The notes under the pieces were generated by a model. The model saw only the letters and a program-made list of their open reading frames with translations, had not been told where the DNA came from and ran no database searches. A stretch of DNA of 40,176 bases from Protostelium mycophagum (taxonomy: Eukaryota; Evosea; Variosea; Protosteliida; Protosteliaceae): NCBI GenBank assembly GCA_002081555.1, contig MZNV01002907.1, forward strand, positions 1-40,176. Direction: 5' to 3'. Positions 22,524-36,471 of the stretch are shown piece by piece (positions within the stretch are counted from its first letter, which is position 1; every line of letters begins with the position of its first letter). The translations under genes were made by a program, and so were the position numbers.

Positions 22524-23307
22524 TCACCTCTTCTCCTCCTGACTGTCCAAAATATTGAGCTCTTCATTGTCTCTTTTGTCGAGTCTTTCCTTCGCGACAG
22601 CAGCCACCAAATTGTCGAATTCTGTTCGTGTGACGTCTGCCTCGAAATCCAAAGAAGTATTAAACAATGCGACTTTGCTCAAATTAGGTGCTGGGGGTGG
22701 TCAGAGGATGCGGGTTCGATCCTTTCCCTTACGCAGTTTTTTTGAAAATTTGGGGGCGGTTGCCTCGCCTGTGCTGTTGTGTGCGAAAATCAGGCATTGA
22801 TTGTCTTTCAATCCTTGAGAATTGACGAATATTGAATACCTAAAGCGTCAGGTGATCATTTCGTTCGTGATTAAGTACGCTCACCAATTTTCCAGTTCTC
22901 TCTCTGCCTTCTTATTTTCTGGGCTGAAAACGATAACGACACCATCCACACCTTCTTTGATCGCCGGCCATCCTGCTTCATATCTTCGATCACCAGAGCA
23001 GTCCCAGAGTTCGATAGAGATCTACTTGAGATGAGGCATGAAATGCAGTTATTGGACAAAGCACCTTTCTTGTAGAACCTCCCCATTGTTTCTTTTGAGC
23101 GGCGATCTCACGGTCGAACTCTAGTACTCTGTTCTTGAAATCAGTTGCGACGCCATTAATCTTCACACATTATTACCTCAAAGCGACAGTACCATGATAT
23201 TCTGCTTGAAGATTCTGTTGAACACCTGCAAGATAGTTGGCAATCATGCTCTTGCCGGACTTGCATGGTCCAATCATAAGGATCTTTAGGTGTCCCTCAT
23301 CGCTCAT
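22524..23307 (-). CDS. IFT22: IFT22/RABL5 small GTPase-like intraflagellar transport protein
   Basis: Five exons: 23307-23177, 23128-23065, 23021-22885, 22839-22733, 22690-22524; 201 aa, close to animal IFT22. The P-loop is GPCKSGKS at residues 13-20 (human GPCESGKT). RVLEFDRE matches RILEFE, and LWDCSGD near 70-76 matches the characteristic WDCGGD that replaces the Ras WDTAGQ. AGWPAIKEGVDGVVIVF and NQCLIFAHNS match further blocks. IFT22 is a peripheral subunit of the IFT-B complex that moves cargo in cilia, so its presence predicts a flagellate stage. The N/TKxD guanine-specificity motif is not evident (AHN), as in other IFT22 proteins. It converges with the SRP54-M-like gene, 167 bp away. 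Confidence 0.93.
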
Positions 23308-23477
23308 GTCTTCTGATCTGATGTCAGCTTTCCGGACGCCAAATTTAGACCAAAAATTCCATCCTTACGTAATTTGAATCTATTTACAACGGCACAATCG
23401 AACGATAAATTGTGTAATGAACCATTTTACATCTGTAAAGCAAAGAATATTTCCTCTGCTGTATTTATGTTTAATAA

Positions 23478-24573
23478 TTAAGCCTCCATCGCGTAGGATG
23501 TGTTGAAGTCGAAGTCGTTCTCCTCGGCTGGAAGATAGAAGAGAGAGTGCAGAGCAACAACTGCTCATGGTTAACCATATTCTACATCCTTAAAAGAAAA
23601 TTGAGAGTATCTTTCAGAAGCTTCCGTTTGTGAGCTCTGCCGCCAGTTGCAGAATAAAATAAATATTTATGTAAAAAATAGAAGCTGGCCAGAGCCGCAC
23701 ACGACACACTCGGACTTTGGCTAATGTGCGTAACTGATGTGAACATTGTCGAACACATCATTCTCAAAATAAATAAATTACTTGTGAGCGTGACCCCCAA
23801 AATCCAGAAGCTAGAGAGGATGAGCTTTGACATGGAAATAAAAACATGATCACGAACTCTCACATTGTCTCAGTAGCAGATGTGAGCCATAAGAGGAAGA
23901 TGGCAACACCACCCAAAAAGATGAGTTTCTCTCTGTCGGTCACCTGTCTGCCTGCGACAAGAATGGGAGCAGTCCTCCAGTACAGAAGATAAGCAGCGAG
24001 AGAAGCGACGGCAATGATGGAAAATAAGAAAGCCATGTTTGTTATTCTGGGACATTCAGATCGAGTGATTTTGATCGGAAATCACTTACATGGAGTATAA
24101 GCTCAGAACCAAGAGAATAGCAAGGTAATTAGTCTGAAAATAAACAAGATTCAGTTTCACTCTGCTTGCGATCTAATTCTGTGAGATCATAACGTATAAT
24201 CACAAGGCTCACCTCGTTTGGCTTGGGAACTGCAAATGAGGTCTTTTTGGTGAATTGTGACCAGCTTTTCAATTGTTTAATGCTCACATTCTCACTCTTC
24301 CATGCATCAAAGCGGTCTTTCAGACGATTCATACCAGTGCTCAGAAGTGCGCCCGCAATACCCTTCAAGACGTTCAGAATGATGAAATCAGAACCCAAAC
24401 AATCCCACCACCTGATCCAAAGAGAATCGTTGCTGTGGTTGTTGGGCTGTATTGGAAGTCTTGATTCCATTCGAATTGAAGGATCTAGTATCTGGTATGG
24501 TCCCTGAGAACTCACTAGATGGAGTGTTGACAAACTCTATGCTGTGCTCTGGCACTTGACTTGGTCCTGACAT
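23478..24573 (-). CDS. PRA1 family (prenylated Rab acceptor) membrane protein
   Basis: Seven exons: 24573-24412, 24362-24213, 24133-24090, 24046-23864, 23810-23782, 23733-23710, 23527-23478; 213 aa. Family features in order are the KSWSQFTKKTSFAVPKPNE segment (PRA1 RP-S-F-xxPxS), TNYLAILLVLSLYS (family NYLxVxxxLxxxSL), a long hydrophobic hairpin, and the short hydrophilic turn VAGRQVTDREKLIF that separates it from the second hairpin. The protein ends in an acidic tail, EENDFDFNTSYAMEA, as in plant and animal PRA1 proteins. These proteins sit in ER, Golgi or endosome membranes and bind prenylated Rabs. The two small exons near the C terminus were placed by phase only and are less certain. Confidence 0.85.
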
Positions 24574-26971
24574 GGTTCTTTTTGATGAAGGCTGATGAAA
24601 ATTTTCAACGAAGCGGTGCGGTAAGAACCGCACAAGTTCTCCTCACAAAAATTCCTCAAAGTTCGCCAACAACACGACTGCTCGAAAACGCTTCCAAGCT
24701 CTCTTGACCAACAGTGGCCAATAAAGAGATCCTGAAGCATTTTGAGGACCAAGCTCTGTTGCCACTGTCTCAACATCCATCTGTACAGTGCTTCAATAAG
24801 CCCAAATTGAAGCCAAGTTAAAAAGACTTTTTGAGTTGGGTGTTCTCAGCAACATGTTTAAAAAAATGTGTTGTTTGGAACTAAACTTGTGGATGGAGTC
24901 TAAAACAAATCTTCTCGACAGAAAATTTATTTGATTTTGAATTTTCTGATTTTTTATCATCACCTCACCAGAAGAATTTGAAAAATTAAAAAGATTAGAA
25001 TCTCTACATAATTTAATGTCCAAGGAGATTGCTCAATTGACAACATTTCCCCCTCAAAGCACCCTTAGGCAAAGTGTGGTTGAGTGGCAAAACAACCTAG
25101 AGTCTCAACTAATCTTGTGAAGGAATTCTAAAATTTACAGGATTTCTATTTCTCTAACAATCTAAAGGAAAAAGAATTGTAAGATACTTATCTGCATTAG
25201 TACTTTGACACTGGTGGTAGAAATCATAGTATACTAGCTAGATCTTTGACTTGTATTTTTTGTATCTTATGAGCACATTATGACTGGATTGTGTCTGGTG
25301 GAAACTAACTTTATTATATTGAATATTATTTCTTTAAAATAGTAGATACAACAGATTTGAAGAGAGATCCTTAGGATTTCTGTATCTATGCAGATTTATC
25401 TTTTATTTTAAGAGAAGAAATAAGGATCCAACATTTATTTAAGAAAATTCAAAGATTTTTTAAGAAAAGATCAAAGATCTGAAAAACAAGACCCTGATAC
25501 AAGTCTATATCAAATTTCTTCTTTGGTAATATATTTGAATCTATAAGAGTATTCTGCCAGGGGTTTTTAATACAGAGACTCTATAGAATTTTATAATTAG
25601 AGGATAAGAGAATTATTTCAATATCCTTTGTTTGACAAAATCAGACTTTTTATTGCTGTTCTGCTCCCTACAATCTTAAATTCTTCACAAACAAAGAATT
25701 TACATAAGAAATTATTAATCTTAAATTTTAAAGACTTAAGGGAAATCATAAAAAGCAGATGAATCTCATCAAAATGTTTGTATATTAGATATTTTCTCTG
25801 AAATATGTTGATTAAGGACCTGTAGAAACATTTTGGAATCAGCAGGAGTCATTTGCATTATCTCAGTTATGTATAAGCTGCAATTTATATGAAATAAAGA
25901 CTAGAATATTATTCACATTATTTGGTATATAGGATGTCTACAAAACATTCACAAAAACACAATTTATAGCAGAAATATGCACAAAATAGAGGTCTGGCTC
26001 AACATCTTTTTGACTTGACTTGACCTTTAAAATGTGTTTATCTCCACTCTGAACCATTTTTAGATTTCATTTTGATTTATCTCCCATATAATTTGGGTGA
26101 GAAGAGTGTCGGTGCTGAATTACTGGAGCCTCCAGAAGCAATAAACTTGAACCAAAAAAAGTTGAGACAGCCGCGCAGGTCCTTATGATTAATGGAAGAG
26201 GATACTATGTTACATTTCTTTTGTTGGGAAGTTCTACAGTAGAATTACAAGCTTCAACTAGCCAAAGGAATGTACAAGAAGAGGAGGGTTTCGACAAAGA
26301 GGCTCTACAATTACAATTGAAAATCTGTCGTCCAGAATATCTGTAGCTGATGTGTTCATTCATAAATAAAGACTAGAATATTATTCACATTATTTGGTAT
26401 ATAGGATGTCTACAAAACATTCACAAAAACACAATTTATAGCAGAAATATGCACAAAATAGAGGTCTGGCTCAACATCTTTTTGACTTGACTTGACCTTT
26501 AAAATGTGTTTATCTCCACTCTGAACCATTTTTAGATTTCATTTTGATTTATCTCCCATATAATTTGGGTGAGAAGAGTGTCGGTGCTGAATTACTGGAG
26601 CCTCCAGAAGCAATAAACTTGAACCAAAAAAAGTTGAGACAGCCGCGCAGGTCCTTATGATTAATGGAAGAGGATACTATGTTACATTTCTTTTGTTGGG
26701 AAGTTCTACAGTAGAATTACAAGCTTCAACTAGCCAAAGGAATGTACAAGAAGAGGAGGGTTTCGACAAAGAGGCTCTACAATTACAATTGAAAATCTGT
26801 CGTCCAGAATATCTGTAGCTGATGTGTTCATTCATTTGTGTCATTTCTTATTTATTGTAAATTTTCTGAAGATGGTTGTGAACAATGTCCTTACTCATAA
26901 TTTTGCAGAAAAAAATGGGCCTGCCTCAGAATTTGATAAAAAACAAGTGTAAGTTTCGAAGCAAAAAGTAG
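24574..26971. other. AT-rich gene-poor block of unknown origin
   Basis: About 2.4 kb between PRA1 and the tRNA gene differs sharply in composition from its surroundings. It is AT-rich, with short words repeated, and has no exon that matches the gene style of the window. One coding-like run, about 24951-25117 (+), reads with Glu/Lys/Leu-rich helical character (EEFEKLKRLESLHNLMSKE) but matches nothing I know. A decayed mobile element is possible, but I see no terminal repeats or recognisable enzyme motif, so I leave it unclassified. A 472-bp tandem duplication occupies 25892-26835. Confidence 0.5.
25892..26835. repeat. Perfect tandem duplication, 2 x 472 bp
   Basis: Copy 1 is 25892-26363 and copy 2 is 26364-26835. 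By eye the two are identical throughout, starting AAATAAAGACTAG and ending GATGTGTTCATTCAT. The flanking bases do not match. Exact identity means a very recent event or an assembly artefact. Neither copy has a credible gene. Confidence 0.9.
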
Positions 26972-27044
26972 CGCCCACCGGGGGGCTCGAACCCCCGACC
27001 ACACGGTTAAGAGCCGTGCGCTCTACCGACTGAGCTAGACGGGC
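26972..27044 (-). tRNA. tRNA-Lys (anticodon CUU)
   Basis: A 73-nt cloverleaf. The acceptor stem GCCCGTC pairs with GGTGGGC, with two G-U pairs. The D arm contains TAGCTCAGTCGG (A box). The anticodon loop CTCTTAA carries CTT, the T arm contains GGTTCGAGCCC (B box), and the discriminator is G. There is no intron and CCA is not encoded. The gene sits directly after the tandem duplication. Confidence 0.96.
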
Positions 27045-27764
27045 TGTGGTGTCCTGGGTGAGGGTATGACTGTAAAAATTCATTCTAGACTTACTTTTGT
27101 GGTGTGCTACACTGCGGGTTGAGTACACCTAGAAACCACTGGGGGAAGTCTAAGATGGTTGGGAAATACCTCTAACTGGAAGGTATTAATTGTGTTATGC
27201 TCTTCAAACATTGGACAGCTCACACCTTGCAAATGTGAGGCGCTTCAAAAAATACTGAAGTCACCAATTACTCTAATATATCGAACTTTTTCGTCAGACA
27301 AGACTGTGACCAGTTTCTTGTGCTGCAGACATCAACATCTGAAATGATCAGTTTTCGTCCAAGAGCACTTTATATCTTAAATGTCCAATTAATTTCAGAG
27401 CGTTAGGATGAAGCCATGCCATCACTTAATCGTCTGTCCATAGATTGAAATCAATTGTCAGTAGAACTCCTCAAACCCACAGAAACTCATTCATCTAATC
27501 GGTGGCTCTTATTTGCGTACGCTTACAACATGAAGAAGGTAAATGTCGATCTCGGGCGTCCTCGTCGGTTGGAAGATGAAGAATGACGTGTTGATGCGAA
27601 AATAAATTCACCCTTCCTAGTTACCCTCCTTTACAACGATCCAACAAATTCAAATTCACCCGTAAACTCAAGTTCGAGGGAACACCTTCGACTGTCTTAA
27701 TAAAAGGAGGATACTGAAGTATCTGATGAGAAGTGATCAATTGTCACAGTGAAACACAAGACTC
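27045..27764. other. Intergenic stretch, possible small exon near 27621-27714
   Basis: This 720-bp gap lies between the tRNA and the 3' end of the m-AAA protease gene. A short plus-strand reading with basic residues (SNKFKFTRKLKFEGTPS) follows an acceptor-like cttcctag at about 27620 and runs to a TGA near 27714. An ATGAAGAAG followed by GTAAAT lies upstream at about 27531. I could not join them in phase, so no gene is called. Confidence 0.3.
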
Positions 27765-31009
<3,245 letters not shown>

Positions 31010-31300
31010 TGCGTGTTGTTGCGTGTGATGATTTAAAAAGATTGCGTGAGATCACCTGACATCGGGAGTTTACAACCGATCAGATCAATCGGTTTCTGTC
31101 TCCCTTTCTTGACGAGGAAGCACGACATACCCAAGCAACGACGTACTCCCTTCTAAAAACCGAACTTCAAAGCAGCTGTCCGAGCTCTCTTCGACGTCGG
31201 AACAGCTGAACATCACGTGATGGCGTTGTAGATCGTCATCTCCTTTTTCCTCGAACTGCCCATTTTCTCCTTCCTTTTGCTCATCAAAACAAACCACACA
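31010..31300. promoter_or_regulatory. Bidirectional promoter region, m-AAA protease / RAD51
   Basis: The 291 bp between two divergent start codons must hold both promoters. A CGTTGTAGATCG copy of the window-wide motif lies at about 31226-31237, here outside any intron. No TATA box is apparent. Confidence 0.45.
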
Positions 31301-32432
31301 ATGCCAAGAGGAGCACAGAAGGAAAAGGAGGTCGTCGAGGTCGAAGAGACCGCCGTTGCGGAAGAGGCCGTCACAGAGGAGAGAACTGATCCAGTCAGCA
31401 AATTGGAAGGAAATGGCATATCTGCCGCCGATATTAAGAAGCTCACAGAGGCCGGTTTCTTCACTGTTACTGCTATAGCTACGGCCACTAAGAAATCACT
31501 TCTTGCAGTGAAAGGCATCAGTGAGCAGAAGGCAGACAAACTACTAGCAGAAGGTGACGTCTCTCCATGTTATAGCTTGACTCATCTCCTTTAGCTGGGA
31601 AACTGAGACCAATGGGATTCATGGCTGCTACAGAAATACACAGAGAGAGACAAGATATCATCTATTTGGGAACAGGATCGAAAGAGCTCGACAAGATCTT
31701 GGATGGTGGATTTGAGACGGGTTCGATCACAGAAATGTTTGGAGAGTTCAGAACAGGAAAGACACAATTATGCCACCAGCTGTGTGTCACCTGCCAGTTA
31801 CCACTTACACAAGGAGGAGGAGAAGGAAGGGCCATGTACATAGACACTGAGGGTACCTTCAGACCTGAGAGAATTCTGGCCATCGCAGAGAGATACGGAC
31901 TGTCAGGAGAGGATGTATTAGATAACATCGCCGTGGCTCGTGCTTACAACTCTGATCATCAACTCGCCCTCCTCACACAAGCTTCTGCCATGATGTCAGA
32001 GAACCGTTTTGCATTGTTGGTCGTAGACAGTGCCACCAACCTATACAGAACAGATTACTCGGGAAGAGGAGAGCTTTCAGACAGACAAAGACATTTGGCC
32101 AAGTTTATGAGGATGTTACAGCGCATTGCCGACGAGTTTGGTGTTGCTGTTGTGGTCACAAATCAAGTCGTCGCTCAGGTACCAATTTTCCACGACAATT
32201 TATTGAAATTTACTGAATTTTGCAGGTTGATGGAGGAGCCATGTTCGCTGGAGCTGATTCAAAGAAACCAATAGGAGGACACATCATGGCACATGCCTCC
32301 ACAACTAGACTCTCACTGAGAAAAGGAAGAGGAGAGACACGTATCTGCAAGATTTACGACAGTCCCTCACTACCCGAATCAGAGGCCACATTTGCCATTC
32401 TTCAGGACGGCATTGGTGATGCCACAGAATAA
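31301..32432 (+). CDS. RAD51: RAD51 recombinase
   Basis: Strand-exchange ATPase of homologous recombination. Three exons: 31301-31553, 31595-32178, 32226-32432; 347 aa (human 339). The N-terminal helix-hairpin domain reads [14 protein letters not shown] and [14 protein letters not shown]. Walker A is GEFRTGKT near residues 134-141, and Walker B is LLVVDSA. The [12 protein letters not shown] segment and the L2/ATP-cap block [18 protein letters not shown] are RAD51-type; DMC1 and other paralogs differ here. The acidic N-terminal extension ([17 protein letters not shown]) is longer than usual. The stop lies 29 bp from that of the convergent PP2C gene. Confidence 0.98.
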
Positions 32433-32461
32433 ACATGTACGAATTGATTTCAAAATTTTGT

Positions 32462-34325
32462 TTATATCGGGTTGACTTTCTGTACCGCCTCTAAATCGTT
32501 GAGCTTCACCAGAAGCACTGTTGTATTGTCGTCTGTTGCTTTTCGAACGGCCAACTCTACCAGTTTGTTGCAGATGGAGTCCAAGTCCCGGGCTCCCTCT
32601 AGTAAAATATAATTTATAGCTTGCCTCGTCGACACCACATCCCAAAAGCCTGAGAAACTTCAGAGAATGTTCACGGAAATTTCGCCGAGATTTCACTCAC
32701 CATCACTTGCCAACAGCAAGAAGGAGTGGTCCGTTGTGAGGGGTAACTTGATGATTTCTGGCTCCGCGATCAGGCCCGATTTCTTACCGTGACAATACTC
32801 GTCATGTTTGAAATAAAAGTCTCCAATAGCTCTCGTGACACCCAAGTTCAACATGGCGGGGTTAAGATGTGGGTGTCCCAGTCTTGTCCCCTGTCAAAAA
32901 TGTCAGAATGTCATTCTACAACGAGGAGATTTTCACCTTGTAGATGACACCTTCGGACTCTTCGACTCTTTTCTTTTCGTCTGGATTTCTTGGTGTGTGG
33001 GGTTTGGTGAGTTGTAGTGGCTGCCCGCGTGTACACACGATGGCCGCTGAGTCACCCACGTTGGCCACAAAAAGTGTGCCGTTGTAGATGAGCCCAACAC
33101 AGGCTGTTGTTCCCACACCCCCGCTTATTTTATTGGACCGGCTGTGCTGTGCAATGATCATTATTTATTTCTGCAAATATTTTCAAGCTGTGAATTTGTA
33201 CTTTTTCCGATCATCCGGTCATGTGATAAAATTCTAATAAAATCCATCTACAACGAGTCTTACCACTTCGAAGTCGTGTTCAACATTCCTGAAGCCTTCT
33301 CTGATGGCTGCTTCTGTATCGGTTGTAAAGAGTGGATTATTAACAATATATGCATGCAGTTTTTGTGACACAAAGTCCGCTGCTTGGTTTCCTGGAAATT
33401 TCAATGACTTTTCATTCGTTTCATCGAAATCTCAACGAAATCTCATGAACTATAAAGAGGAATACCTCCGTGTCCGTCGTAGACACCGAAATAGGCGTAA
33501 TCAGGCTTCTCTTCTATCTGAGTGATGGCTTTGACCTGATCTGCATGGGTCGTCTGCTTTGGTGTTGTGTATTGTTCGATGAATGGGTCTGAATCTGATT
33601 TGTCACCAAAACCATATGCCTGAGAAGATCAAAACCATGAACAAGGCGTGGCATGAGAGTAGTATGGAGCTCACATTGTAGGTGTCCTCCATTGTCGGTT
33701 TTTTTCCTTGTGTGGAGGCGATGGCATACTGCACTGTGCTTGCCAAAGAAGATCTCCTCTCCCTTGCGAGCTCTCCCAATGTTGGTTGTACATTAGTTCC
33801 TGTTGATCTTAATTGCCTCAACACATCGAGGGAGGCGACTGTCGAAGGTAGTGTGGTGGGTTGCTGCTCTCTGCGAATCAAAGTATCGAAAAGAGAGCTG
33901 CGGAATTTAGGAAAATGTAAACATTGATGTTCTTACGTGACTCTTGTTTGAGCAGGAGGAGGAGATGGTACCGTTCGAAGTGGGATCTTTGGGGTAGAAA
34001 CATCAGGCTTAAATTTTGTTCCACACATAACTGTATCCTCTATTAGCACTGGTGAAGGGTCTGGAACTGGTTTTGATGTTTCTTGTGGCTTCTCTGCATC
34101 CTTTGTTGGTGACGAATTTGATATGGTATCATTGGGATTTGAACAGATTGATGGTTGAGAATCCTCTGTAGTTTGCTTGGGTTCCTTCTGTTGTGGTGGC
34201 TCTTCTAATGGTGTATCAGGAACCTTTCGTTTGTTGGCATCCTCTTGTGGAGTCGCTTCTTCTGAATCAGAGTAGTCTTCTGAATCAGACTCTCTTGTCC
34301 AACTGAAGCCTGCTCTTGAGGCCAT
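32462..34325 (-). CDS. PPM/PP2C family Ser/Thr phosphatase
   Basis: Mn2+/Mg2+-dependent phosphatase. Seven exons: 34325-33937, 33870-33675, 33619-33466, 33391-33264, 33146-32937, 32890-32701, 32649-32462; 484 aa. Exon 1 encodes an unstructured acidic and Pro/Ser/Gln-rich extension of about 130 residues (SDSEDYSDSEEATPQED) that may regulate or localise the enzyme. The catalytic core has GKKPTMEDTY, FGVYDGHG (about 239-246), LFVANVGDSAA, VTRAIGD, LLASDGFWDVVS and DDNTTV, so all metal-binding Asp of the PP2C signature are present. The substrate is unknown. Two introns (32650-32700 and 33392-33465) contain GAAATTTC-type palindrome pairs, and two carry CGTTGTAG. Confidence 0.95.
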
Positions 34326-34762
34326 CACCCGCACGTGATGTTGTTTGTGCGCCTTTCGTGTTCAGAATTTTGAATGGCATTTCTCGACTGCCTGTCAGAA
34401 ATATGCTTTTTATTCTTGATCTTCCATCCCCAACAACTGTCTCTACTGTCATTCAGTTGTTGCGTGCAATATCCTTCAACTCTAGCTCCTCTTTGCGCAG
34501 CCTTCCACGAGCGTGTACACCGTTTTTGAGTCAAGACTGGATATCTACAACGAATAGGGGAACTCGCGTAAATCGATCACATGAAATTTCATTGAGATTT
34601 CATCTGTTTTCACCAATTGCGTCGGGTGAAGCGCAAAAGTTCACCGGGACAACCACTGATTAACTTGTCCCAACGTCTGCCCTGAGACTCTCTTTGACTC
34701 GAATTTACGAACAGCACTCTGACTTCTGAAAGGAAAAGAGCCAAAAGTACATAAATACATAT
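34326..34762. other. Unresolved region between PP2C and SH2 genes
   Basis: This 437-bp region holds the PP2C promoter. On the minus strand a donor (gtgaaaac) and a CGTTGTAG acceptor bracket 34548-34613, and the flanks are readable, but the phase gives a stop on joining. On the plus strand a readable stretch from about 34364 contains RILNGISRLPVRNMLFILDL. I cannot decide which, if either, is a gene. Confidence 0.25.
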
Positions 34763-35173
34763 TTACTGGTTAAATCCAATCGCAGGTGGTCTCGTGAGCA
34801 TTTGTCGGTGCCCATCCTTTGTTTGCAGAAAGAATTGATGGGTGCACTTTTGTACAAGGTCTGTCAAGTCCTCTCCATACACTTTCCCTTGCCCTGTTCC
34901 CACTACCCAGCATTTTTCAGCATCACGAGAGTGTCTAATCGGAAAATGACCTTCGTTCATTAGGATTGTAAATGATGATGACACCTTCTCACGAGTTGTT
35001 CCTGCGATGTTGACGGAGATCACAAAGCCGTGGTTTCTACCGCTGTATCGAACGAGGAAGGTGCCGTTCGATGCCCCTTCGATGAGCTTGGTGGCACTCC
35101 CGGACAACACTCCGGGATAGAACCAAGGCCGGTTTGTGTGGCTCTCCTCCAACGTGTAGTCTGGTGTTCTCAT
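34763..35173 (-). CDS. SH2-domain protein (5' end uncertain)
   Basis: A single exon of 136 aa from the ATG at 35173. Residues 16-120 follow the SH2 pattern: PWFYPGVLSGSATKLIEG (family W-hxG-isR-xAexlL), then NGTFLVRYSG at 36-45 with the phosphotyrosine-binding Arg of the FLVR motif at 42, then GFVISVNI, then a turn and strand, SSFTILMNEGHFPI, and the final DLTDLVQKCTHQ (family sLxxLVxxY). SH2 domains bind phosphotyrosine. They are abundant in animals and their unicellular relatives, fewer in amoebozoans, and nearly absent elsewhere apart from SPT6. No kinase or STAT domain is attached here. Upstream exons may exist: the minus strand at about 35270-35420 is open and coding-like, but I could not splice it. 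Confidence 0.7.
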   Translation of the reverse strand: MRTPDYTLEESHTNRPWFYPGVLSGSATKLIEGASNGTFLVRYSGRNHGFVISVNIAGTTREKVSSSFTILMNEGHFPIRHSRDAEKCWVVGTGQGKVYGEDLTDLVQKCTHQFFLQTKDGHRQMLTRPPAIGFNQ

Positions 35174-35276
35174 GATTAGAGACAAATAATGAACATCAAG
35201 CTTGATTGGTGATACGAAGCACAAAACACGTGTTCTCCTGCATGTAATGAGGTATTAATACTAACAGAACATCTCG

Positions 35277-35381
35277 ATGGCGACTTCGCCGGAAAGAGTG
35301 CCCGTTAAGGTGAAGCACAGAAACTCCACCACAGCTTGTGCTTCCAAAAGAGGAACGCGCAAGCGGGGGAAGCAGTAATTC
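35277..35381 (+). CDS. Candidate 34-aa basic small protein (doubtful)
   Basis: An ATG frame starting MATSPERVPVKVKHRN and ending SKRGTRKRGKQ before TAA. It is short, basic and intronless, and it sits between two leftward genes. The opposite strand of the same DNA is also open and looks coding (for example LLEAQAVVEFLCF), possibly a 5' exon of the SH2 gene. Only one of the two is likely to be real. Confidence 0.25.
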
Positions 35382-35454
35382 GGTATTTTGCTTTTGCTCA
35401 GGAAACGCCCTTTCTTTTTGATGATCTAAATATCAAATCAGACCCCCGAAATAT

Positions 35455-36053
35455 TTATCCATAATAACTCATGATGAGCTCCTCCTTGTTCTCTGCAATG
35501 TGCTTGGTCACAACCACCACAGCTGTGACTTCCAAGGCTGCAAATATGATTCCAGGCATGATGTGCACCGGCAGTGCCTTCAGCCAGAAAGCATGTGCAT
35601 CGTTCAAGCAGTCTTTTTTGGTATTCTCATTAACAGCTAAATCACAGATGGGCGATCCATTTCCAATCCATGAGAGAAACCAGTGGATTGGGAAGAATGT
35701 GAGGGCTAAAAGAATGAGCAGAGTGGCGAGGATGATCATCAAGATCTTGAACTGAAGAATTCAGCGAAATGATGCTGATTATCCCAGTCTACCTGTGGCT
35801 TTCGGCAGGTGAGGATGAAGATCGCTGCAAGCACGCATGATAAAAGACTGATGATGAGGTACACCAAGGAAGGTACCAAAAACCAATGTGTCACCTTGAT
35901 AGTGATGACTATGGTGATTATGAAGGAGATAAGCACGATAAGAGGAGGGATCCATGCCCACAGATAGATTTTTCTGGGAAGCCATGGATTTGGTTCCTCA
36001 TAAGACAATAGAGAAGCCACAAAATCGTCGCTGTCTGAAGGGTGCCTGTCCAT
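35455..36053 (-). CDS. Small four-helix membrane protein
   Basis: Two exons, 36053-35793 and 35751-35455; 185 aa. An acidic N terminus with YEEPNPWLPRKIYLW precedes helix 1 (IPPLIVLISFIITIVITI), helix 2 (FLVPSLVYLIISLLSCVLAA), helix 3 (ILMIIL through LALTFFPIHWFLSW) and helix 4 (HIMPGIIFAALEVTAVVVV). A loop with two Cys (PICDLAVNENTKKDCLND) lies between helices 3 and 4 and could form a disulfide on the lumenal or outer face, as in tetraspan proteins. The C terminus ends SYYG. The family is not recognised. Confidence 0.75.
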
Positions 36054-36471
36054 GTTGAAGGGTTTGAATCTCCGGGATCGGTTTTATTAATTTTCCGTCC
36101 GGAACAAAAAAAATCGAAGGTAAGAGGTGATCTTCATGATGGACAGTCATCTCTCTTCTTTGTCCAGAAAATCCTGAAATTTCGAAACAAATTCTGAATA
36201 AAGTGAGCTATAAAAAGAGAGTAAGTCTGCTTTCAGAAAGACAAATCCAATTGACGAATAATTTGGCCAAATTTCACCTTGTATATTTCATGGTCTGTTG
36301 TAATCCGCACGTACTCTTCATCATGACAACAATGTGTCCTTGTGAAGCACCCAGAGCTGTGAATTGGATATCACAAGGAATAGCTTCATACAAACATTAG
36401 AAGACAATGGGCGTGAACCCACCGGTTCGAAAGATGAAGAGGTCAAATCTCATGACAATAAAACAAATCGA
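36054..36471. other. Intergenic stretch, nothing recognised
   Basis: This 418-bp gap between two leftward genes should hold the promoter of the four-helix gene and the 3' UTR of the DENN gene. I see no exon, repeat or RNA gene in it. Confidence 0.4.

Noticed and set aside
22700-22732. A second tRNA, suggested by GGTTCGATCC-like sequence near 22712
   Set aside because: It lies in an IFT22 intron and has no cloverleaf; only a chance B-box-like word.
27159-27347. Open frame of 62 codons after the tRNA
   Set aside because: No similarity, no splice context, and codon use unlike the neighbouring genes.
31085-31297. Open frame of 71 codons on the minus strand in the m-AAA/RAD51 promoter gap
   Set aside because: It has no ATG start, would have to extend antisense through RAD51, and shows no splice partner. 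Its composition is somewhat coding-like, so it was a close call.
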